A stretch of 16,660 nt of DNA from UMGS172 sp045651745 (GCA_045651745.1 JAZRSW010000065.1:1-16660); one strand, 5' to 3'. Counted from the first letter of the stretch, positions 1 to 7,212 are shown. Numbers and translations: made by a program. The notes: a model not told the origin generated them from the sequence alone.

Positions 1-143
1 AACGCCGTAAAAATCGGTCTTGACGACGTTCCTAAATACACTGCCATTTCACGCGCAGTTAAAGCGTCAACACCCTTTTCACGAACCAAGTTTACAGCAA
101 TATCGATTATTTTTTCTCTGTCATATTTCGGTTTCGGTGGCAC
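1..143 (-). CDS. TetR/AcrR-family transcriptional regulator, N-terminal fragment
   Basis: Only the first 47 codons are inside the window; the gene continues beyond position 1. The peptide begins VPPKPKYDREKIIDIAVNLV and continues with REKGVDALTAREMAVYLG, the usual TetR N-terminal helix-turn-helix pattern: helix 1, 'G.DALTARE.A..LG', then the recognition helix. The start is GTG at 143; an in-frame TGA lies two codons upstream, so no earlier start is possible. An AAGGAG ribosome site (155-160) sits 11 bases before it, slightly far. TetR proteins usually repress their own promoter or a neighbouring transporter or enzyme gene. A strong promoter and a cluster of inverted half-sites just upstream fit autoregulation. 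The ligand and targets cannot be told from this fragment. The family call is confident; the function is not known. Confidence 0.8.
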   Translation of the reverse strand, partial: MPPKPKYDREKIIDIAVNLVREKGVDALTAREMAVYLGTSSRPIFTA

Positions 144-166
144 TTTTCACTCAACTCCTTTTTTAT

Positions 167-205
167 GCAACATACGTTGTGCAACATCTGTTGTATATCA
201 TACAA
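167..205. promoter_or_regulatory. Candidate operator cluster for the TetR-family regulator
   Basis: Two adjacent 14-base near-repeats, GCAACATACGTTGT (167-180) and GCAACATCTGTTGT (181-194), differ at two positions. Each contains CAAC-N4-GTTG, so the half-sites run CAAC, GTTG, CAAC, GTTG with regular spacing. Directly next to them, TTGTAT-ATC-ATACAA (191-205) is a perfect 6-base inverted repeat covering the -10 box. The array lies between the promoter and the ribosome site of the TetR gene, where a bound repressor would block transcription. Assignment to this regulator is inference from position and symmetry. Confidence 0.55.
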
Positions 206-225
206 TAAAAATAATGATTTGTCAA
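197..225 (-). promoter_or_regulatory. Sigma-A type promoter of the TetR-family gene
   Basis: On the minus strand, TTGACA (225-220) is followed by exactly 17 bases and TATGAT (202-197). This is a near-consensus promoter. It lies about 54 bases upstream of the GTG start, and the operator cluster overlaps the -10 box and the predicted transcription start. Confidence 0.75.
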
Positions 226-254
226 TAAAAATAGCCGAGTTTTTCAACTCGGCT
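226..254 (-). terminator. Intrinsic terminator of the spoIVF-like/radical SAM operon
   Basis: An 8-base perfect stem, AGCCGAGT (233-240) with ACTCGGCT (247-254), has a 6-base loop and is followed on the minus strand by ATTTTTATT. It lies just after the stop of the DUF2344 gene. Its T-tract runs straight into the -35 box of the next promoter. Confidence 0.85.
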
Positions 255-261
255 GATTTTT

Positions 262-927
262 CTATTCAAATATTTGCATATTTTCGGTATAAAGCATATT
301 TCGGTTGATTAAAACCACTTCGGGTTTGCGGTTGCCCGCACTTGTAAATGACTGTAAGAATAATTGAGGGTTAATGTTTTCATCATTACCCGCAGGAAGT
401 GTGACATTTACAGTCAACGTATCCCCACTTAAGTCGGTTTCGATTGACTTAATCTTTTCCGCCAAATTAAGCAATGTAATTTTATTCTTCTTACCCTTCT
501 TTTCAGCCAAAATAACGTTTGAATGTAAGAGCTTGTCCAAGCTTTTAAGTAATTCTGTGTCGCTATCCTTATAAGTCAAGGTATATGAAGCAAACTTTAA
601 TTCAGGCACCTTACACCAAGGCTCGCTAACGTTGAGAATTTCGATACCTTCTGCCGCCTTTTCTTTAAGGTTACTTAAAATTTGCTCATTACTGAAATTA
701 TCATCAACAATTTTTAAGTCTATAACATCATAGTCGGCGGTAATACCTAATGACAACGGCAAAGCAAAGGTTAAATACAAATGCTGGTTAAAGCCCTCGG
801 TATACCAGGCGGGTATTTTTGCAACCTTAAAAAGTCTTACCATATAGCGATTCATATCGAGATGCGACACGTACTTCATACGGCCTTGTTTTGCATAAAA
901 CACTCTAACGTTTCTCAACACAAACAC
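262..927 (-). CDS. TIGR03936-family radical SAM-associated protein (DUF2344)
   Basis: The 221-residue protein opens with VRVFYAKQGRMKYVSHLDMN, the hallmark of the DUF2344/TIGR03936 family ('Y.K.G..KF.SHLD'), and continues with a family-typical middle 'GFNQHLYLTFALPLSLGITADYDVIDL'-type region (about residues 45-72). Members are encoded beside, or fused to, B12-binding radical SAM proteins of the TIGR03960 type. Here it directly follows and overlaps that gene, so the two products probably act together. The biochemical role is not established. The start is uncertain: GTG at 927, GTG at 921 and TTG at 918 all lie within reach of the GAAGGTAGG stretch at the end of the upstream gene, giving a 14- to 23-base overlap and likely translational coupling. 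It is the last gene of its operon, followed by a terminator. The family call is confident. Confidence 0.88.
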   Translation of the reverse strand: MFVLRNVRVFYAKQGRMKYVSHLDMNRYMVRLFKVAKIPAWYTEGFNQHLYLTFALPLSLGITADYDVIDLKIVDDNFSNEQILSNLKEKAAEGIEILNVSEPWCKVPELKFASYTLTYKDSDTELLKSLDKLLHSNVILAEKKGKKNKITLLNLAEKIKSIETDLSGDTLTVNVTLPAGNDENINPQLFLQSFTSAGNRKPEVVLINRNMLYTENMQIFE

Positions 928-2749
928 CTACCTTCATACAAGCAGCACCGCAGTTGGAACACTTTTCACGGCAATGAGGAGTTGTTGCCGACTCGTGAGC
1001 TTTACGGTTTTCCTCCTGCAAGAAATTCTCTGAAACATAATAATCCAAGTGACTCCAAGGTAAAATCTCACTAAAGTCACGTGTGCGGTGATTATAAAAG
1101 TCGGGATTTACACCAGCAGTTTCAAAGGCTTTCATCCACTTATCATAATCAAACATTTCGCCCCAACCGTCAAACTTACAGCCGAGCTTAAATGCCTCAT
1201 AAATAACCTTGCCTAATCTACGGTCACCGCGGGCAAAAACACCCTCTAAGATACTTGTTTTTGAATCGTGCCAACTCAATGTAATTTTCTTGGTAGTCAA
1301 GCTATCTACAAGTAACTTTTGCTTACGCTCAACCTCTATTAAATCATCCTGTGGTTCATATTGGAACGGAGTAAACGGTTTGGGTACAAAGGTTGAAACA
1401 CTTATTGACACGTTAACAGACTTACCCTTAGGTCTTTCAGGCATTTCATAGAACATATTGACAATTTTCTGACCTAATGCTGTGATACCGATTAAATCCT
1501 CGTCGGTTTCGGTCGGCAAGCCTAACATAAAGTATAGTTTAACCGAGGTATAACCACCCTGAAACGCAGTAAGGCAGGTACGCATAATTTCCTCTTCGGT
1601 AACGTTCTTATTGATAACATCACGAAGCCTTTGAGTTCCCGCCTCAGGCGCAAAAGTAAGACCCGATTTCTTGACTTTTTTAACCTTTTCCAAAAGTTCG
1701 GGTGAGAAGTTGTCCACTCTTAAGGACGGCAAAGAAATGCTTACTTTTTGGCTATCACTCCAATCGAGCATTTCACCTAACAGTTTTTCAAGTTCGGTAT
1801 AATCACTCGTACTTAAACTTGAAAGTGAAATTTCCTCGTAACCCGTATTTTCGCAAAGGCATTTTGCCTGACGGTTAACGGTATCTGCCGACTTTTCACG
1901 TACAGGTCGATAAATAAATCCCGCCTGACAAAAACGGCAACCGCGGATACACCCTCTGAAAACCTCCTGCACTGCTCTGTCGTGAATAATTTCAATAAAC
2001 GGAGTTACAAAGGTTTCGGGATAAAAACAGTTATCTAAATCTTTAATAATACGCTTTTTAATTGTCGCAGGTGCCGAAGATTTCGGCGTAATTGCCTTAA
2101 TCGTGTTATCTTCGTTATACTCTATATCATAAAGTGACGGAACATAAACACCCTCAATCTGAGAGGCTTTTTTTAAAAACTCTTCCTTTGAAACACCTTT
2201 ATCTCGACATTCACGGTAAAGGTCGATAACCTCTAAATCGACCTCTTCACCCTCACCTAAAAAGAAAATATCGACAAAATCGGCAAGCGGTTCGGGGTTA
2301 CAAACACAAGGACCGCCTGCTACTACCAAATTTTTCAAGCCCTTACGCTCTGATGATTTAAGCGGAATACCACTCAAATCGAGCATATTTAAAACGTTGG
2401 TATAACAAAGTTCATATTGCAATGTAAAACCGATAATATCAAATTCGGTCAACGGGTCGTGACTTTCCAAAGCAAACAGAGGAATATTATTTTCCCTCAT
2501 AACCTCTTCAAAATCAACCCAAGGTGCAAATACGCGCTCGCACCAAATGTCCTCGCGGGCATTAAACTGAGAGTAAAGAATTTTCATTCCGAGGTGGGAC
2601 ATTCCAACCTCATAAGTATCGGGAAAGCAGAAAGCAAATCTTAAATCTACCTTTGACTTATCCTTTATAACGCTTCCCTGCTCGTTGCCGGCATATCGCC
2701 CAGGCTTTTGAACCGAAAGCAGTAATTGTTCCATCTTATCTGTTGTCAT
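905..2749 (-). CDS. B12-binding domain radical SAM protein, TIGR03960 family
   Basis: The 614-residue protein has an N-terminal cobalamin-binding-like domain (about residues 35-165, with 'FCFPDTYEVGMSHLGMKILY' and 'GGPCVCNPEPLADFVD'). A radical SAM core follows, whose [4Fe-4S]/SAM motif is C267-x3-C271-x2-C274 within RGCIRGCRFCQAG. The C-terminus is cysteine-rich (CREKCSNCGAACMKVGVC), perhaps an extra metal site. The length is normal for the family. ATG at 2749 is preceded by a modest GGACG site. The gene lies 18 bases after the M50 protease gene and overlaps the DUF2344 gene. In many Clostridia this pair sits near rng-rplU-rpmA next to spoIVFAB; here only the spoIVF-like side is seen. The substrate is unknown. 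The B12 domain lacks a DxHxxG motif I could recognise, so cobalamin binding should be regarded as family-level inference. Confidence 0.92.
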   Translation of the reverse strand: MTTDKMEQLLLSVQKPGRYAGNEQGSVIKDKSKVDLRFAFCFPDTYEVGMSHLGMKILYSQFNAREDIWCERVFAPWVDFEEVMRENNIPLFALESHDPLTEFDIIGFTLQYELCYTNVLNMLDLSGIPLKSSERKGLKNLVVAGGPCVCNPEPLADFVDIFFLGEGEEVDLEVIDLYRECRDKGVSKEEFLKKASQIEGVYVPSLYDIEYNEDNTIKAITPKSSAPATIKKRIIKDLDNCFYPETFVTPFIEIIHDRAVQEVFRGCIRGCRFCQAGFIYRPVREKSADTVNRQAKCLCENTGYEEISLSSLSTSDYTELEKLLGEMLDWSDSQKVSISLPSLRVDNFSPELLEKVKKVKKSGLTFAPEAGTQRLRDVINKNVTEEEIMRTCLTAFQGGYTSVKLYFMLGLPTETDEDLIGITALGQKIVNMFYEMPERPKGKSVNVSISVSTFVPKPFTPFQYEPQDDLIEVERKQKLLVDSLTTKKITLSWHDSKTSILEGVFARGDRRLGKVIYEAFKLGCKFDGWGEMFDYDKWMKAFETAGVNPDFYNHRTRDFSEILPWSHLDYYVSENFLQEENRKAHESATTPHCREKCSNCGAACMKVGVCVEKR

Positions 2750-2767
2750 TTTTTCACGTCCAAAAAA

Positions 2768-3370
2768 TCAATTATAAAGTCCTATGCGGGATATATTTAA
2801 TATTATAAGATATATTCCCAATAAAAGCAATGACGGATTTGAAGTATTTTTTACAACTACGGCAAACCCAAGCACCAAAATCGCAACCGAAACGAAAAAT
2901 GATACTAATTTCACGATTAAAACAACGTTTCGTTTACAGTATTTTTCAAGTAATACCGTTAAAACTGTTCCACCGTCAAGACCTTTTACGGGTAAAAGAT
3001 TGACAGCACCAACTAAAAACTGCACAACGCCGAATGCCACCACTAACACATTATCAAAATAAACGCCAAGAAAATAAAAAACAACAGTAAATAAAAAATT
3101 CACTATCGGTCCTGCCAATGCTATGGAAATGCTTTCTTTCGCGGTACAAAAGGCACTTCCCACCATAAGCACTCCGCCTAATGACATTTTGACCGATTTC
3201 GGTGCAGTTCGGCATTTTTTCATCCAAAGTAAATGGCCCATTTCGTGCAATACCACTGCTAGCAATGACGCCGACATTAATCCCGTTTTATCTGTAACCA
3301 GCAAAAATGCAAACATCACCGCAAACGGAACGGAAATTTGAAACTCTATATTAAAAAGTTTGAAAATCAT
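2768..3370 (-). CDS. spoIVFB: SpoIVFB-like site-2 intramembrane metalloprotease (M50)
   Basis: The hydrophobic protein is about 200 residues with several membrane segments. Zinc-site motifs are H42-E43-M-G-H46 in VVLHEMGHLLW and, later, D132 in NLLPVKGLDGG. The length and motif positions closely match Bacillus SpoIVFB, the protease that cleaves pro-sigma-K. I chose ATG at 3370 rather than a longer reading start: it overlaps the upstream stop as ATGA, and the protein then begins MIFKLFNIEFQIS, like other family members. The ribosome site is weak (GAGG only two bases away), so coupling to the upstream gene is likely. It is encoded directly after an M23 protein with a membrane anchor, the same order as spoIVFA-spoIVFB. 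The M50 call is very secure. The sporulation role is inferred from size, motif spacing and neighbour; a general S2P-type protease is the alternative. Confidence 0.85.
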   Translation of the reverse strand: MIFKLFNIEFQISVPFAVMFAFLLVTDKTGLMSASLLAVVLHEMGHLLWMKKCRTAPKSVKMSLGGVLMVGSAFCTAKESISIALAGPIVNFLFTVVFYFLGVYFDNVLVVAFGVVQFLVGAVNLLPVKGLDGGTVLTVLLEKYCKRNVVLIVKLVSFFVSVAILVLGFAVVVKNTSNPSLLLLGIYLIILNISRIGLYN

Positions 3371-4170
3371 ACCTCGGTCACACTGCCTAACATCCATTCA
3401 GGGTCAATTCGATAACCGCCAACTCTTATTTCAAAATGCAAGTGCGGTCCGGTTGACCAACCCGTACTACCGACTAATGCTATTACATCGCCTTTTGTAA
3501 CAGTATCGCCCTTTTTAACCTTTAATTTACTGCAATGAGCATAAAGTGTTTCAACATTTTTAGAGTGTGACACTATAACATAGTATCCGTAAGAATCACT
3601 GTACCCTGCCGACGTAACCGTACCGTCAAACGAAGCGTATATATCACTCCCTTTTTTAGCGGCAATATCAATTCCGTTATGCATTGCATATTTTTTAGTT
3701 ATAGGGTGTGTGCGGTAGCCGTATTTCGAAACCACTTCTCCCGCCGTCGGCATTAAAAAGGTGTTAATCCCACCCGACACGGCTGTTGTTTCAACATTTT
3801 CAAAGTTGGTTATATTTCCGGTGACATTACCGTCAATTTCGTTGTCGTATTCTTCCCCTGTGTTCTCTGTTTCGTCGGTATTATTTTCAATATCCGATGC
3901 CTGCTCTTTAGTCCCTTCTATTTCACTTTCAGTGTAAACTTGCGGTGATTTAATAGGCTCACTGTTTTCAGGAGTCAAAACCTCTGACGCTAATGTAATA
4001 TCATCAAAATTTTTGTGATACCAATGGCTAAATTTTAAATAAACCTCTCCGCCAAATATGCGAATACCTATACCAAAAAGTAAAATTACCGCAACAGTAA
4101 CTGTCTGCAGTACCAATATATTTAATTTATAATCACTTTGATTTTTCTGTTTAGGATAAAACGTCTGCAT
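3367..4170 (-). CDS. spoIVFA: Membrane-anchored M23 (LytM) peptidase, SpoIVFA-like
   Basis: The 267-residue protein has a short cytoplasmic N-terminus, one membrane segment (about residues 17-38) and an acidic, low-complexity linker (about 65-135). The C-terminal LytM/M23 domain covers about 143-258. All expected catalytic positions are visible: H164 and D168 (HNGID), H212 (YAH), and H243 and H245 (HLHFE). It may therefore be an active zinc endopeptidase on peptidoglycan cross-bridges rather than a purely structural LytM domain. It is the first gene of the operon, and its stop overlaps the start of the SpoIVFB-like gene. ATG at 4170 is preceded by AAAGGA. In Bacillus, SpoIVFA holds SpoIVFB in the forespore outer membrane and regulates it; the same pairing is inferred here. 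A generic cell-wall hydrolase or SpoIIQ-like protein are alternatives. The M23 call is secure, the symbol is tentative. Confidence 0.8.
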   Translation of the reverse strand: MQTFYPKQKNQSDYKLNILVLQTVTVAVILLFGIGIRIFGGEVYLKFSHWYHKNFDDITLASEVLTPENSEPIKSPQVYTESEIEGTKEQASDIENNTDETENTGEEYDNEIDGNVTGNITNFENVETTAVSGGINTFLMPTAGEVVSKYGYRTHPITKKYAMHNGIDIAAKKGSDIYASFDGTVTSAGYSDSYGYYVIVSHSKNVETLYAHCSKLKVKKGDTVTKGDVIALVGSTGWSTGPHLHFEIRVGGYRIDPEWMLGSVTEV

Positions 4171-4192
4171 AATATCAATCCTTTCTCTAAGA

Positions 4193-4222
4193 ATACTATG
4201 CAGACAAGTTTAAAAAAATAAC
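4193..4222 (-). promoter_or_regulatory. Possible sigma-E-like sporulation promoter for the spoIVFA-like operon
   Basis: On the minus strand, GTTATTTT (4222-4215), a 14-base spacer and CATAGTAT (4200-4193) resemble the sporulation sigma-E elements (GTCATATT and CATACAAT) at 6 of 8 positions each. I see no good sigma-A promoter in the short gap between the upstream terminator and the gene. The run of T residues in the -35 region also belongs to the upstream terminator, so part of the match may be coincidental. Confidence 0.35.
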
Positions 4223-4247
4223 AAAGGTGCGGTTTATACCGCACCTT
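4211..4247 (-). terminator. Intrinsic terminator of the deacetylase-dut operon
   Basis: A 10-base perfect stem, AAGGTGCGGT (4224-4233) with ACCGCACCTT (4238-4247), has a four-base loop and is followed on the minus strand by TTATTTTTTT. It ends the operon whose last gene is the small membrane protein. Confidence 0.9.
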
Positions 4248-4256
4248 AAAACATCA

Positions 4257-4748
4257 TTATTTCACTTTTTTACACACTTTTACGGCAGATATAATTCCAA
4301 AAATAATCAAAGGAATAAAAATCAAAAAGAATATAACCCTTAAATGCCAGATTACTCCGTAAACGGGAACTAACATAAAGCACAATACATAGGTTAAAAT
4401 CTTGAAAACTTCCGCACTTTCAATGCTTCCAACAGTAAACACACCTAACAATGCAAAGGAAACCACAAAAAGCACTTCATAAGTAAGGCTCAAAAAAACC
4501 ATTACTTTGTTTTTTAGCAATAACCCAAAAACCGTAAGAGCTATCAGCAATGCGAAAAACACAAAACAAACTATACTGTATGTAATCGGCATTATAAGTT
4601 TTTCACCGATATTTGAACTGTTAACGTTAAACAAATCCATTATAACATCAAGCCAACCGAAAATACCGCACACAATATAACTCAAAACAAACAGTACAAC
4701 CGACGCTGAATTTAATGTTGACTTATGTTTTAACGCAAATGACTTCAT
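4257..4748 (-). CDS. Hypothetical multi-pass membrane protein
   Basis: I do not recognise this 163-residue protein. It is very hydrophobic, with about five predicted membrane segments (roughly residues 15-35, 52-77, 81-106, 114-131, 136-156). The ends are positively charged: MKSFALKHK at the start, VCKKVK at the end. There are no obvious catalytic motifs, and I see no repeats or cysteine clusters. The ATG lies two bases after the dut stop. An AAGGAG site is embedded in the end of dut, so it is almost certainly translated from the same transcript as dut and the deacetylase. A terminator follows. That the gene is real is well supported by its position and ribosome site; no function can be assigned. 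Confidence 0.75.
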   Translation of the reverse strand: MKSFALKHKSTLNSASVVLFVLSYIVCGIFGWLDVIMDLFNVNSSNIGEKLIMPITYSIVCFVFFALLIALTVFGLLLKNKVMVFLSLTYEVLFVVSFALLGVFTVGSIESAEVFKILTYVLCFMLVPVYGVIWHLRVIFFLIFIPLIIFGIISAVKVCKKVK

Positions 4749-4750
4749 TT

Positions 4751-5191
4751 TTAACTCCTTCCGGTTGAACCAAAGCCACCTTCGGCACGTTCGGTCTCGT
4801 CGAGTTCTGAAACCTCTTCGATATCAGCCATAATAACGGGAGCAATTACCATTTGAGCAATTCTGTCCCCGTTCTTAACGGTATACTCGCTGTCGGACAA
4901 ATTAATCAAACCAACCTTTACTTCACCGCGATAATCACTGTCAACAACGCCTACACAGTTTGACAAAGTGATACCGCTTTTAATAGCCAAGCCACTTCGT
5001 GCATATATATAAGCAACGAAAGCGTTAGACTCTAACGCAATTGCAATACCGGTAGGTATCAATGCTCGCTGACCGGGTGCTAAAGTAATATCACTGTCAA
5101 GACAAGCATATAAATCCATACCCGCACTGCCACCTGTGGCGGCTTTCGGGATAACAGCATTTTCACTGAGTTTTTTAATCTTTAAAACCAT
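4751..5191 (-). CDS. dut: dUTP diphosphatase (dUTPase)
   Basis: This enzyme hydrolyses dUTP to dUMP and pyrophosphate, keeping uracil out of DNA and supplying dUMP for thymidylate synthesis. The 146 residues match the normal trimeric dUTPase length, and all five motifs are present in order: SAGMDLYA (22-29), ARSGLAIKSGI (64-74), GVVDSDYRGEVKVGL (81-95, with the catalytic aspartate at D84), GDRIAQMVI (108-116) and the C-terminal RAEGGFGSTGR (135-145). The last is the flexible arm that closes over the substrate. ATG at 5191 is preceded by AGGAG. The gene lies 13 bases after the deacetylase gene and 2 bases before the membrane-protein gene, so the three form one transcription unit. The protein is probably active and unremarkable. 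Confidence 0.97.
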   Translation of the reverse strand: MVLKIKKLSENAVIPKAATGGSAGMDLYACLDSDITLAPGQRALIPTGIAIALESNAFVAYIYARSGLAIKSGITLSNCVGVVDSDYRGEVKVGLINLSDSEYTVKNGDRIAQMVIAPVIMADIEEVSELDETERAEGGFGSTGRS

Positions 5192-5204
5192 TATAAAACA
5201 CTCC

Positions 5205-6176
5205 TTAGTTGTTAACTTTCATGTGGAAAACGGGAGATGACGTTGTTAATACTTCAAATCTGTAACCCATATCGCGAAGTCCCTCAATAATTTCAGGAAG
5301 TGCGTCGGCTGTGGTTGTTTTAACTGCAATATCGTGCATCAAAACACAAATTTTATCTTTATTTTTAGCACTGTTTAAAACACTGCTTACAATAGTTGCT
5401 TTAGGTGTTCTCTTCTTACCGTCAATAACTTCCATTTTGCTTGCGTTGGCATCGTTACTGTCAACGTTCCAGTCAAAATAAGCATAACCTTGTCTTTCAA
5501 CCTCTTCAACCAAGACTGACATTATACCCGGACAACGGCTCTTACTTACGGTATTACTGCTTCCACCGGGGAAACGGATAATTTTAGAACGTACACCCAC
5601 TGCTGCATAAACCTTATCACTAATGGCGTTCAAGTCCTTAAAATAGGCTTCCTTACTCTTATAAATATCGTAATCGTGCGTATTTGTGTGCAAACCTATA
5701 GCGTGACCACCATCATTAATTGCAGTCAATAAACTTTTACTGCCGTTTGCAACAAAAAACGTAGCTTTAACATTGTATCTATCAAGAGTTTCCAAAATCC
5801 TTGTGGTAACAGCAGTTGACGGACCGTCATCAAAGGTCAAATAGCAAACCTTATCCCCGTCATTTGCAGGGTAGTTTGCGGGACGTTTGCCACTTGAAGT
5901 AGAACTACTGTTATTCGAGCTTGTAGTAGAGCTAACCTGACTTGACGAACTTTCAGCCTCTGACGAAGACGGTGTTTCTTCAGATGAAGACGGCGCAGAA
6001 CTCGACTCTGCTTCGCTTGAGGTTGACGGAAGTGACACAGTATCAACCGAAGAACTTTCGGTCACAGGGTCTTTCTTTCCCCAACCGTTGATTGCAATTG
6101 CCGTAATTGCGATAACCGCAACAAGTCCTACCGCAAGACACGCGGCAAAAGTAGAATAATTGTTTTGTTTTGCCAT
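5205..6176 (-). CDS. Polysaccharide deacetylase (NodB/CE4), membrane-anchored
   Basis: The 323-residue protein has an N-terminal signal anchor (about 10-30) and then a serine-rich, partly repetitive linker (about 41-96, with SSSEAESSS-type units). A NodB homology domain follows. Visible motifs are TFDDGPS (114-120, base D116 and metal ligand D117), H162-TNT-H166, RFPGG (200-204), DWN (234-236) and LMHD (278-281). With the D-H-H metal site intact it should be an active metal-dependent deacetylase, probably acting on peptidoglycan or another N-acetylated wall polymer outside the cell. The serine-rich linker probably spans the cell wall. ATG at 6176 has only a weak ribosome site (GGGATG). It is the first gene of the operon with dut. 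The exact substrate (peptidoglycan GlcNAc, MurNAc, xylan or chitin oligomers) cannot be decided from sequence. Confidence 0.92.
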   Translation of the reverse strand: MAKQNNYSTFAACLAVGLVAVIAITAIAINGWGKKDPVTESSSVDTVSLPSTSSEAESSSAPSSSEETPSSSEAESSSSQVSSTTSSNNSSSTSSGKRPANYPANDGDKVCYLTFDDGPSTAVTTRILETLDRYNVKATFFVANGSKSLLTAINDGGHAIGLHTNTHDYDIYKSKEAYFKDLNAISDKVYAAVGVRSKIIRFPGGSSNTVSKSRCPGIMSVLVEEVERQGYAYFDWNVDSNDANASKMEVIDGKKRTPKATIVSSVLNSAKNKDKICVLMHDIAVKTTTADALPEIIEGLRDMGYRFEVLTTSSPVFHMKVNN

Positions 6177-6228
6177 ATTTTATACATCCCATTTCATGAA
6201 ATACTAATTGCCTATAATTACAAATAAT

Positions 6229-6237
6229 ATTATAACA
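6229..6237 (-). promoter_or_regulatory. Possible extended -10 promoter of the deacetylase-dut operon
   Basis: On the minus strand, TGTTATAAT (6237-6229) is an extended -10 box (TGN followed by TATAAT) about 50 bases upstream of the deacetylase start. There is no convincing -35 box at the usual distance, so this is a weak call. Confidence 0.4.
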
Positions 6238-6285
6238 GTAATTTTACGAAAATAAAAGAGTAATTTTTATATAAAATAAAAAATG

Positions 6286-6314
6286 TTGAAAAATATCGAA
6301 AAATGTGTTACAAT
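6286..6314 (+). promoter_or_regulatory. Sigma-A promoter of the degV-family gene
   Basis: TTGAAA (6286-6291), a 17-base spacer and TACAAT (6309-6314) lie 37 bases upstream of the DegV start. The ribosome site GGAGGG (6338-6343) follows. Confidence 0.75.
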
Positions 6315-6351
6315 CACAATAAATTAGACTTGTTATTGGAGGGCAAGAATT

Positions 6352-7212
6352 ATGAGCGATAAAAAAACTTTGATTTTAAGTGATAGCACTTGCGACCTTT
6401 CGGCTGAAATCACCGCTGAAAGAAATATTAAAATCAGTCCTTTAACCGTAGTTTTGGGTGACGAAGCCCATCGTGACGGCGTAGATATCACCCCTGATGA
6501 CGTTTATGCTTATTATAAAACAAGCGGAAACCTTGCCAAAACCACTGCTACCAATATGGCAGAGCACGAGGAATTTATTAATACTCATGTAAAAACCGGC
6601 GATGAGGCTGTTTATTTCCATATCAGTTCCGAAATGTCTACCACATTTAACAGTGCACGTATGGCGGCTGAAGATATGGATAATGTTTATTGCATTGACA
6701 GTCGCAACCTCTCAACAGGTATCGGTCTATTAGTACTTCACGCTTGTGATTTAGCCGATGAAGGTAAATCTGCAAAAGAAATTTATGATGAAATCAACAC
6801 ACTTATTCCGAAGGTTGATGCATCATTCGTTGTTGATACGTTAGAATATCTTCACAAAGGCGGCCGTTGCTCTTCCATCGCTGCTTTAGGCGCAAACCTT
6901 TTGAAACTCCGCCCGATGATTCAGGTTAAAGACGGTAAAATGTCGGTGACCAAAAAGTACCGTGGCAAAATGAACGAAGTATTAAAGCAATACGTTTCTG
7001 AAAAATTGGCTGAAGACAACAAGTTTATCGGCAAACGTATATTTGTCACCCATTCGGGCAACTGTGACGAAATCGCTTTGGAATTAAAAGCAATGGTTGA
7101 AGCCGCATACCCTGACAAAGAAGTGCTTATCACCCGCGCAGGATGCACCGTTTCCTGCCACTGTGGACCCGGTACATTAGGTGTATTAGGCATCAGAGAA
7201 AACAATATTTAA
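6352..7212 (+). CDS. DegV-family (FakB-like) fatty-acid-binding protein
   Basis: This 286-residue protein has the family's normal length and fold markers: LILSDSTCDLS at the N-terminus (about 7-17), ISSEMSTTFNSA (about 91-102), DSRNLSTG (about 116-123), the LHKGGR region (about 166-171) and a C-terminal CHCGPGTLGV. Characterised relatives (FakB) hold a fatty acid and present it to the kinase FakA, feeding exogenous acyl chains into phospholipid synthesis; the protein is cytosolic. The FakA partner is not in this window, and the ligand of this copy is unknown. The gene appears to be transcribed alone, from its own promoter to a bidirectional terminator shared with trxA. ATG at 6352 is preceded by GGAGGG at 8 bases. 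The family call is confident; the chain specificity is not. Confidence 0.93.
   Translation: MSDKKTLILSDSTCDLSAEITAERNIKISPLTVVLGDEAHRDGVDITPDDVYAYYKTSGNLAKTTATNMAEHEEFINTHVKTGDEAVYFHISSEMSTTFNSARMAAEDMDNVYCIDSRNLSTGIGLLVLHACDLADEGKSAKEIYDEINTLIPKVDASFVVDTLEYLHKGGRCSSIAALGANLLKLRPMIQVKDGKMSVTKKYRGKMNEVLKQYVSEKLAEDNKFIGKRIFVTHSGNCDEIALELKAMVEAAYPDKEVLITRAGCTVSCHCGPGTLGVLGIRENNI

Noticed and set aside
3371..3397. Longer start for the M50 protease at 3397
   Set aside because: It would add nine residues overlapping the M23 gene. The ATG at 3370 gives the ATGA overlap and the normal family N-terminus.
5837..6046. 69-codon frame rich in Arg and Gln inside the deacetylase gene, same strand
   Set aside because: It is a frame-shifted reading of the serine-rich linker; the composition arises from the repeated serine codons.
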